Assembly: GCA_027490485.1 (NCBI GenBank) | Contig: JAIXYA010000014.1 | Span: forward strand, 1-13,846 | Direction of reading: 5' to 3' | DNA from: Comamonadaceae bacterium | GTDB lineage: Bacteria; Pseudomonadota; Gammaproteobacteria; Burkholderiales; Burkholderiaceae_C | DNA: 13,846 bases | In this document: positions 9,210 through 13,846 of the stretch, piece after piece | Layout: every line of letters begins with the position of its first letter | How positions within the stretch are numbered: the stretch's first letter is position 1 | Translations under genes and position numbers: made by a program | The notes under the pieces: model-generated | Database searches by the model: none | The model's input: the letters and a program-made list of their open reading frames with translations, nothing else | Told to the model about the DNA's origin: nothing

Positions 9210-9247
9210 CTCACATATTTGCACCAAATACCACTTATCTGCACTTT
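9210..9247 (-). promoter_or_regulatory. Probable MraZ operator: four GTG units at 10-bp spacing
   Basis: On the minus strand four direct units begin with GTG at 9244, 9234, 9224 and 9214: GTGCA, GTGGT, GTGCA and GTGAG. The 5-base spacers are GATAA, ATTTG and AATAT, giving an exact 10-bp period. The first unit is preceded by AAA. Known MraZ sites have the same architecture: TGGGN repeats with 5-base spacers in E. coli and AAAGTG-type repeats in Mycoplasma. The first unit overlaps the candidate -10 element and the others lie around and after the predicted transcription start, a layout that suits repression. The units and spacing are seen directly. MraZ binding is inferred. Confidence 0.75.
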
Positions 9248-9270
9248 AACAGGATTTTCTATACTTGCAA
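9243..9270 (-). promoter_or_regulatory. Candidate mraZ (dcw cluster) promoter
   Basis: Minus strand TTGCAA at 9270-9265 (-35, four of six) is followed by a 16-base spacer and TAAAGT at 9248-9243 (-10, four of six). An extended -10 TG sits at 9251-9250. The predicted start of transcription is near 9236, giving a leader of about 76 bases. Each hexamer alone is only moderate. The combination with the extended -10, the AT-rich DNA upstream and the overlapping MraZ-like repeats makes it the best candidate in this spacer. Confidence 0.55.
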
Positions 9271-9402
9271 GACTTAAAATGAAGTTTTGGCAACAAAATC
9301 AACAACTTAGCTCGTATATCGCATAGCCATCTATTTAAAAAAACATTATTAATGAAGCACTTAGAAGAGGTATCGAATGTGATTTATAAGATTTTTAGGC
9401 GC
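9271..9402. other. AT-rich spacer between the dksA terminator and the mraZ promoter
   Basis: About 130 bases with roughly 70% A+T by hand count, clearly richer than the coding DNA around it. It contains short A and T runs (for example the A-run around 9337-9343) but no RNA gene or ORF I can support. The longest thing seen is a seven-codon minus-strand frame beginning near 9330, without a ribosome site. It may act as an upstream activating (UP-like) region or hold sites for other regulators, but no specific motif was recognised. Confidence 0.5.
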
Positions 9403-9434
9403 AAAAAAAAGCAGGCCCTATGGGGCCTGCTTTT
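9403..9434 (-). terminator. Intrinsic terminator of dksA
   Basis: Read on the minus strand, GCAGGCCC (9430-9423 region), a CATA loop and GGGCCTGC form a perfect 8-bp GC-rich stem. It extends by four A-T pairs and is followed by eight consecutive T (9410-9403). The hairpin begins about 23 bases after the dksA stop. It separates dksA transcription from the dcw cluster, so mraZ needs its own promoter. Confidence 0.93.
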
Positions 9435-9456
9435 CTCTGAACGTTGCTAAGGGGAG

Positions 9457-10575
9457 TCAATCGCCAAACATTTTTTGCTTCAATTCACGGCGTTGTTGAG
9501 CTTCTAGCGACAAGGTGGCAGTCGGTCGGGCCAGTAAACGACCCACCCCAATAGGTTCACCCGTTTCATCACAATACCCGTAGTCTCCGCTGTCGATACG
9601 CGAAATAGATTGCTCAATTTTCTTCAAAAGTTTGCGTTCACGGTCACGGGTGCGCAGTTCTAATGCGTGCTCCTCCTCGATGGTGGCCCGATCAGCAGGG
9701 TCGGGCACGATGACGGTGTCTTCACGCAAATGCTCGGTGGTCTCGCCAGCATTGGCCAAAATATCCGTTTTCAACTGAACCAATTTCAGTCGGAAAAAAG
9801 CCATTTGCAGCGCATTCATGTACTCGTAATCAGACATGGCAAGCACCTCTTCATCAGAGACAGTCGCAGCTGTTTTGCTTTTCCAGTTATTGGCAAGCTT
9901 GGGGTTTTTGACAGGAATCATGGGAACAACCGCTGGAAGGGTTGGAACAGAAATGGGTCCGTAACTGGCCTTGGCCATGGTGGAAGCCACGCTCAACCCA
10001 GGAGGTGGCGGCATCATGGACACGGCCTTTGCTGCTCGGGGAGACTTCTTGGCGTTATCAGGCGTGGACTCTGCCCGAGTGGGCGCAGATGCAGGTGTTT
10101 TTAAGGAAGGCGAAGGCGCTTTGGCCTTGGTAGGGGCAGTTTTGGCGGCAGTTGTCACAGTTTTGCTTACAGGTTTCGCGGGGTTGGTTTTTTTGATCGG
10201 CGGCGCTTTTTGTGCCGCTGGTTTTTTCGCAGATGGCGTTACCTTTTTGGCAGGCACAGCTTTCTTCGCAGGCACAGCTTTCTTCGCAGGGACAGCTTTT
10301 TTGGCAACGGCCTTTTTCACAACAACAGGTTTTTTAACAGGCACTGCTTTCTTCTTTAACGCAGGTTTCGAGGCTGGCACGGGTTTCTTGGCCGCGACAG
10401 GTTTTTTGGTTGATACAGCTTTCTTTGTTGCAACAGGTTTTTTGACTGCAACGGTTTTTTTGGCTACAACGGGTTTCTTGGCAGGTACTTTGACAACCTT
10501 GGCTTTAGGCTTTGCAGTCGCAACCTTGGATTTACTCTTGGCTTTGCTGTCGCTCGAATGCTTTGTGGATTTCAA
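9457..10575 (-). CDS. dksA: DksA-family RNA polymerase-binding regulator with long Lys/Ala-rich N-terminal extension
   Basis: DksA binds in the RNA polymerase secondary channel and, with ppGpp, adjusts promoter activity in the stringent response. The DksA core is at about 240-372 of 372 residues (E. coli DksA has 151 in all). It keeps the coiled coil and the tip motif DxxDxA (D292, D295, A297). The zinc finger is degenerate: C335 remains, but the other three positions are T338, S356 and A359, so Zn2+ binding is unlikely; one- or two-cysteine DksA proteins are known to work without zinc. Residues 1-185 are rich in K, A, P and V with repeating AKKAVP-type units, like H1/AlgP-type tails, and should be disordered and strongly basic. 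Residues 186-235 form a Pro-rich linker. The start is TTG at 10575 with AGGGAG seven bases upstream; no better start exists until M187. It has its own promoter and terminator. Confidence 0.93.
   Translation of the reverse strand: MKSTKHSSDSKAKSKSKVATAKPKAKVVKVPAKKPVVAKKTVAVKKPVATKKAVSTKKPVAAKKPVPASKPALKKKAVPVKKPVVVKKAVAKKAVPAKKAVPAKKAVPAKKVTPSAKKPAAQKAPPIKKTNPAKPVSKTVTTAAKTAPTKAKAPSPSLKTPASAPTRAESTPDNAKKSPRAAKAVSMMPPPPGLSVASTMAKASYGPISVPTLPAVVPMIPVKNPKLANNWKSKTAATVSDEEVLAMSDYEYMNALQMAFFRLKLVQLKTDILANAGETTEHLREDTVIVPDPADRATIEEEHALELRTRDRERKLLKKIEQSISRIDSGDYGYCDETGEPIGVGRLLARPTATLSLEAQQRRELKQKMFGD
10021..10575 (-). repeat. Low-complexity Lys/Ala/Pro/Val-coding region of dksA
   Basis: This DNA codes for residues 1-185 of the DksA homologue as irregular 6-7-residue units of the type KKPVA, KKAVP and KKPVV. 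The most regular part is about 10246-10305, with tandem 18-bp units of the form ggcacagctttcttcgca (plus strand). Two adjacent copies match exactly and a third differs at a few bases. Such arrays can gain or lose units by slippage in multiples of 18 bp without breaking the reading frame. Confidence 0.85.
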
Positions 10576-10582
10576 TGCAAAT

Positions 10583-10588
10583 CTCCCT
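10583..10588 (-). promoter_or_regulatory. Ribosome binding site of dksA, supports TTG start
   Basis: AGGGAG on the minus strand lies seven bases before TTG at 10575-10573. No in-frame ATG or GTG lies nearby, so this site is the main support for a TTG start. A TTG start usually lowers translation, which would suit a regulator kept at modest level. Confidence 0.65.
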
Positions 10589-10712
10589 ACAGGGTGGCGT
10601 CGAGTGCGCTAGCACCAAGCCCCATACTGCTTCTGGTTGTTGTTTATTACTTCATGCGTGACCAGTGCCACGGGCTTGGGGGAAAACCTGTTATCAAGCC
10701 AATGGCGCGCGG

Positions 10713-10740
10713 ATTGTACTCAGCTTATGCACTGTTCCAA
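10713..10740 (-). promoter_or_regulatory. Candidate dksA promoter with GC-rich discriminator
   Basis: Minus strand TTGGAA at 10740-10735 (-35, four of six), a 16-base spacer and TACAAT at 10718-10713 (-10, five of six). The promoter overlaps the last codons of the upstream GTPase gene. The bases just after the -10 are CCGCGCGCC, a GC-rich discriminator of the kind found at promoters inhibited by ppGpp/DksA. The predicted transcription start is near 10706, giving a leader of about 130 bases. Confidence 0.55.
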
Positions 10741-11793
10741 GCCCTGCTGGAAGATATCTTTTGGCAAATCGATCCCAATGAATACCATTTTGCTCGTTCG
10801 CTTCTCGCCAGGCGCCCAAGCTTGGCCTAAATCACTGCCCATGAGTTGGTGCACCCCTTGGAAAATCACCTTACGTTCCGTGCCTTTCATGTGTAGGACA
10901 CCTTTGTAGCGCAACATGCGTGGGCCATAGATATTGACGATAGCGCCCAAAAAATCTTCCAGCTTGGCCGGGTCCAAAGCACGGTCGGCTTTAAAGACAA
11001 AACTTTTGACATCGTCATCATGGTGGTGATGGTGGTGATGGTGACCGTGATCATGGGCATGGTCATGTCCGTGGTCTGCATGGTCATGGTGGTGCGAGGG
11101 GTGATCGCAATGCGCATCGTGTGCATGGTGGTGATGACTGTCACTCAAGAAATCGGGGTCAATTTCCAAAGTGGTATTGAGATTGAAGCCCCTCAAATCA
11201 AACACTTTGTCTATTGCGACTTCACCAAAATGCACAATATGCTGCGGCGCCCGAGGATTCATGTGCTTTAAGCGGTGCTGCAATACGTCCAGCTCTTGGG
11301 CTGACACAAGCTCACTTTTACTGATGAATATTTGATCAGCAAAGCCTACTTGGCGACGTGCTTCTTGCCGGTCATTAAAGGTTTGCGCTGCATGCTTGGC
11401 GTCCACCAAAGTCAGCACCGCATCCAGCAAATAGCTTTCAGCAATTTCATCATCCATGAAAAAAGTTTGCGCAACCGGCCCTGGGTCTGCTAAACCAGTG
11501 GTTTCGATGACAACGCGCTCAAAGTCAAGCTCACCTTTGCGTCTTTTTTCAGCCAAATCTTGCAAAGTGGTACGTAAATCTTCGCGGATCGTGCAACACA
11601 CACAGCCATTGCTCATTTGAACAATGTGCTCTTGGGTGTCTGCGACCAATATTTCGTTGTCTATGTTTTCTTCACCAAATTCGTTTTCAATCACGGCAAT
11701 TTTGAGACCATGAGACTCCGAGAGGATGCGCTTGAGCAGCGTGGTCTTGCCAGCGCCTAAAAAACCAGTCAGAACCGTGGCGGGTATGAGCAT
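10720..11793 (-). CDS. COG0523/CobW-type GTP-binding protein, putative zinc metallochaperone
   Basis: G3E-family GTPase of 357 residues. The N-terminal G domain has Walker A GFLGAGKT at 10-17, the ENEFGEENID segment at 36-45 and the family metal-site motif CxCC (C64-V-C-C67). ETTGLADP lies at 97-104 and a variant base-recognition motif SKSE at 158-161, where NKxD is usual. A His-rich loop (220-258) has 24 histidines in 39 residues, and the CobW C-terminal domain follows at about 262-345. COG0523 members deliver or handle Zn2+ or other metals; His loops are common among those linked to metal storage or insertion. The substrate here cannot be fixed from sequence: zinc is most likely, and cobalt, nickel or iron are possible. 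It lies 70 bases after rlmI, probably in the same transcript, and just upstream of dksA. Confidence 0.92.
   Translation of the reverse strand: MLIPATVLTGFLGAGKTTLLKRILSESHGLKIAVIENEFGEENIDNEILVADTQEHIVQMSNGCVCCTIREDLRTTLQDLAEKRRKGELDFERVVIETTGLADPGPVAQTFFMDDEIAESYLLDAVLTLVDAKHAAQTFNDRQEARRQVGFADQIFISKSELVSAQELDVLQHRLKHMNPRAPQHIVHFGEVAIDKVFDLRGFNLNTTLEIDPDFLSDSHHHHAHDAHCDHPSHHHDHADHGHDHAHDHGHHHHHHHHDDDVKSFVFKADRALDPAKLEDFLGAIVNIYGPRMLRYKGVLHMKGTERKVIFQGVHQLMGSDLGQAWAPGEKRTSKMVFIGIDLPKDIFQQGLEQCIS
11020..11136 (-). repeat. Histidine-codon-rich low-complexity stretch
   Basis: Imperfect catcac/catgac-type trinucleotide and hexanucleotide repeats (gtg/atg on the plus strand) encode the His-rich loop of the GTPase at residues 220-258. 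The last part is eight consecutive His codons. The composition is unlike the flanking coding DNA, but the frame stays open throughout, so this is coding repeat rather than an inserted element. Confidence 0.85.
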
Positions 11794-11863
11794 ATCAATT
11801 CAACCTTGAAAACAAGAAAAAAGAACAAGTGGTGCAGTTTAGCCAGCATTCAAGAAGAGTGAC
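11794..11863. other. Short spacer between rlmI and the GTPase gene
   Basis: Seventy bases, A/T-rich on the side near the GTPase start. I see AAGG about ten bases before the GTPase ATG as a modest ribosome site. I see no convincing terminator, no good sigma70 promoter and no palindrome resembling a Zur box. Cotranscription with rlmI is the simplest reading. Confidence 0.5.
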
Positions 11864-13081
11864 TTACTTGCGCATCAAAACCAAACCTTTGAGGTATTCA
11901 CCCTCAGGAAAGCACACGGTCATGGGGTGGTCGGGTGCAGCTTGAACGCGGTCAAGAAAATAAGCATCGACACCCGCATCCGTGCCAGCGGACGCGACGA
12001 TTTTGTGAAATAACTCTGGAGCAATACCGCCTGAGCAACTGTAGGTAAACAACACCCCACCCGGGGACAACAACTTGAAGGCCCATCGGTTGATGTCTTT
12101 GTAGGCTCGGGCAGCACGCTCGGCATGGGCTGCACTGGGCGCAAATTTGGGTGGATCCAACACAATGCCATCAAAGCGACGCCCCTCTTTGTGCATGCTT
12201 CGCAAGGTGGCGTTGACATCAGCATCTAGGAATGCAGCGTTACGCTCATCAAAGCCATTGCGCTTGACATTGGCCTGTGCTTTGGCAATAGCAGGTGCTG
12301 AGGAATCCACTGTGGTCACCGTTGCGCCGCTTCCCAATAAACCTGCTGAGCGCATACCGCTTAATGCCGTCACACTGAAACCGCCGGTATAGCCATAGCA
12401 ATTCAATACATGCTGCAGGCCTAGGCGCTGGGCATATTCAGCAAATTTCAGCCGACTGTCTCGCTGGTCCAAATAGAACCCGGTTTTATGTCCTTCCAAG
12501 ATGTCCAGCTCTAGGGTCCAATGGTGCTCTTGAATCACCATGGCAGTGGCGTCACTGGCGCCAGGTGATCTGAACAGCCAACCTGTCTTGGCCTCTAAGC
12601 CCTCCAAGCCTCGCACGCCAGAGTCAGATCGCTCAAACACACGTTGAGCACCCGTATGCAGAACCAAAGCTTTAACAATGTCAGCTTTGAACCGTTCAGT
12701 ACCAGCAGACAAGAATTGCGCAACCAAGGTGCCGTCATAACTGTCCACAATCAAACCAGGCAGTCCATCAGCTTCACCATGGACAAGACGCACGCCATTG
12801 GAAGGCACTTGCAAGCGGGAGCGCATGGCAACCGCAGTTGCAACTTGTCGCTCGAAAAATGCGGCGTCAATATGCTCAGCTTCCTGAAATGACCATATGC
12901 GCGCACGAATTTTGGAAGTAGGACTGAAAGCAGCCCAACCTAAAAATTGCCCTGTCTCTGATTCCACCCGCACGGTCTCTCCAGCGTCTGCGCCACCTTT
13001 GGCAATCGCTGAATCGAAAATCCAAGGGTGGCCTCGCAAGGCCGAGCGTTCCTTGCCGGCTTTGAGTTTCAAAGTTTTCAT
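11864..13081 (-). CDS. rlmI: RlmI-type 23S rRNA m5C1962 methyltransferase
   Basis: Class I SAM-dependent methyltransferase of the YccW/RlmI family, which makes 5-methylcytosine at position 1962 of 23S rRNA in E. coli. The 405-residue product (396 in E. coli) has an N-terminal PUA-like RNA-binding domain (about 1-70) and a linker domain containing RLVHGEADGLPGLIVD (98-113). The catalytic domain has KTGFYLDQRDSR (199-210), the SAM-binding NCYGYTGGF (227-235), the acidic D259 after the second strand and DPPKF (309-313). YSCS follows with C349 as the likely catalytic cysteine. The C-terminal HPMTVCFPEGEYLKGLVL also fits the family. The ATG overlaps the xerC stop as ATGA. RlmI is better supported than the related RlmK/L or RsmB-like enzymes because of the N-terminal domain and overall length. 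Confidence 0.93.
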   Translation of the reverse strand: MKTLKLKAGKERSALRGHPWIFDSAIAKGGADAGETVRVESETGQFLGWAAFSPTSKIRARIWSFQEAEHIDAAFFERQVATAVAMRSRLQVPSNGVRLVHGEADGLPGLIVDSYDGTLVAQFLSAGTERFKADIVKALVLHTGAQRVFERSDSGVRGLEGLEAKTGWLFRSPGASDATAMVIQEHHWTLELDILEGHKTGFYLDQRDSRLKFAEYAQRLGLQHVLNCYGYTGGFSVTALSGMRSAGLLGSGATVTTVDSSAPAIAKAQANVKRNGFDERNAAFLDADVNATLRSMHKEGRRFDGIVLDPPKFAPSAAHAERAARAYKDINRWAFKLLSPGGVLFTYSCSGGIAPELFHKIVASAGTDAGVDAYFLDRVQAAPDHPMTVCFPEGEYLKGLVLMRK

Positions 13082-13846
13082 ATGGTTTTCTTGCGCGCAC
13101 GAGGGTGGGCGGCGTCATAGGTCTTTGCCAAATGCTGGTAATCCAAACGCGTATAGACCTGCGTGGTGCTGATATTGGCATGCCCTAGCAACTCTTGCAC
13201 ACCGCGCAAGTCACCACTGGACTGCAAAACATGGCTGGCAAAAGAATGTCTCAACATATGCGGGTGAACGGGTGTCGCAATGCCGGCTTGAAGACCTCTT
13301 AAGCGCAAACGTTGCCATACAGCTTGTGCGCTCAATCTGGTCCCCCTTTGGCCCACAAACACAGCACTTTGATCAACCGCATTGCTTGGCAAGCCGCTCT
13401 TGCGAACAGTCAACCAAGCTTGCACCGCAAGCAACGCTTGCTGCCCAACAGGAACGCTTCGCCGCTTAGAGCCCTTACCCAAAACATGTGCTTCACCAGC
13501 TGAGAGATCTATCCACCCTTTAGCGTGAGGACTGGCTTGAACGTCCAGGCCGATCAATTCGCCCACCCTCAGTCCGCTGCTGTAAAGCAGTTCCACCATT
13601 GCAGAATCACGGGCTTGCAGCCAAGGGTCTGTATCGATGGGGCGGTGTTGCGCGAGTTGCACTGCATCGTCCACATTCAAGGCTTTTGGTAAGGGCTTAG
13701 CCGCTTTAGGCGCACGCAACCCGGACATTGGGTTGGCATGGATCAATCCCTCTTTGCCTAACCAATTGAAAAAACCTCGCCAGCCCGAAAGAATGAGCGC
13801 AATACCGCGTGGGCTTCTGCCGCTGGCATGCATTTGCGCCATCCAA
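13078..13846 (-). CDS. xerC: XerC-type tyrosine recombinase (5' end cut by window)
   Basis: Site-specific recombinase that, with XerD, resolves chromosome dimers at dif during division. The window holds the last 256 codons or so; the start lies beyond 13846, because family members have about 300 residues and the frame stays open to the edge. Counting from the methionine at 13842, the SAM-like core-binding domain ends near residue 45. The catalytic residues are all present: R92 (SSGLRVGEL), K123 (GKGSKRR), H195 and R198 (HPHMLRHSF), H221 (LLGHANISTTQ) and the nucleophile Y230 (VYTRLD). XerC is preferred over XerD from general resemblance to Burkholderiales XerC and a chromosomal, non-mobile setting. 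XerD cannot be excluded from the visible part. It overlaps rlmI by 4 bases. Confidence 0.9.
   Translation of the reverse strand, partial: WMAQMHASGRSPRGIALILSGWRGFFNWLGKEGLIHANPMSGLRAPKAAKPLPKALNVDDAVQLAQHRPIDTDPWLQARDSAMVELLYSSGLRVGELIGLDVQASPHAKGWIDLSAGEAHVLGKGSKRRSVPVGQQALLAVQAWLTVRKSGLPSNAVDQSAVFVGQRGTRLSAQAVWQRLRLRGLQAGIATPVHPHMLRHSFASHVLQSSGDLRGVQELLGHANISTTQVYTRLDYQHLAKTYDAAHPRARKKTI

Noticed and set aside
9258..9263. TATAGA as an alternative -10 for mraZ
   Set aside because: No acceptable -35 lies 16-18 bases upstream; the nearest TTGCCA is about 24 bases away. The extended -10 TAAAGT with TTGCAA fits better.
9310..9330. Seven-codon minus-strand frame (ATG to TAA) in the dksA-mraZ spacer
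   Set aside because: Too short to judge, with no ribosome site and upstream of the predicted promoter; expected by chance.
10246..10305. CRISPR-like or mobile-element repeat
   Set aside because: The 18-bp units are contiguous, without spacers, and stay in the dksA reading frame, so they are coding tandem repeats.
9971..10612. Long plus-strand open frame of 213 codons opposite dksA, with Phe/Ala/Gly-rich repeats
   Set aside because: It is the antisense shadow of the Lys/Ala repeat region: repeated AAG/GCA-type codons read backwards give Phe/Ala/Thr/Gly repeats. It has no family resemblance, and the minus-strand frame has the DksA core, ribosome site and terminator.
11020..11271. Plus-strand Met/Val-rich frame opposite the GTPase His loop
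   Set aside because: Met/Val repeats are what His codons give when read on the other strand; not a membrane protein gene.
11794..11863. Possible Zur box upstream of the GTPase gene
   Set aside because: I looked for a palindrome like the gammaproteobacterial Zur consensus (GTTATA-type halves) and saw none. Zinc regulation is therefore not claimed from the sequence.
13078..13846. Tyrosine recombinase as an integrase marking a genomic island
   Set aside because: The sequence resembles housekeeping XerC, it overlaps rlmI by ATGA, and there is no tRNA, direct repeat or phage gene in the window.

Overview
The window is a stretch of bacterial chromosome in which every gene I can support lies on the minus strand, so transcription runs from high to low coordinates. 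Gene order and protein sequences point to a betaproteobacterium of the order Burkholderiales, most like Comamonadaceae (Limnohabitans/Rhodoferax type). The grounds are the FtsW N-terminus, a one-cysteine DksA ending in KMFGD, and moderate base composition. This placement rests on recognition of protein sequence, not on a tree.

Region A (about 9271 down to 1) is the start of the division and cell wall (dcw) cluster in the canonical order mraZ-rsmH-ftsL-ftsI-murE-murF-mraY-murD-ftsW. The window cuts ftsW after about 64 codons. Junctions are very tight: four 4-base ATGA overlaps, one TGATG, one 10-base overlap and gaps of 2 and 6 bases, which fits one polycistronic message with translational coupling. 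The products carry peptidoglycan synthesis from UDP-MurNAc-L-Ala (MurD, MurE, MurF) to lipid I (MraY), septal polymerisation and crosslinking (FtsW, FtsI) and divisome assembly (FtsL). A 16S rRNA methyltransferase (RsmH) and the cluster regulator (MraZ) are included. MurE has the DNPR motif of meso-diaminopimelate-adding enzymes. Upstream of mraZ is a candidate promoter overlapped by four GTG units spaced exactly 10 bp apart, which looks like a MraZ operator.

Region B (9161-9456) is an AT-rich spacer. It holds a strong intrinsic terminator for dksA (9403-9434) and the mraZ control region.

Region C (9457-13846) holds xerC (partial, cut by the window end), rlmI, a His-rich COG0523/CobW-type GTPase gene and dksA. 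xerC and rlmI overlap by ATGA. The GTPase gene follows rlmI after 70 bases. dksA has its own candidate promoter in the end of the GTPase gene. The DksA homologue is unusual: about 235 residues of mostly Lys/Ala/Pro/Val-rich sequence with tandem repeats precede a normal DksA core, and three of the four zinc-finger cysteines are absent.

I found no mobile element, CRISPR array, tRNA, rRNA or wholly novel system. The window is mostly core housekeeping DNA. The points that merit attention are the mraZ operator, the extended zinc-less DksA beside a putative zinc-handling GTPase, and the dksA promoter and leader.
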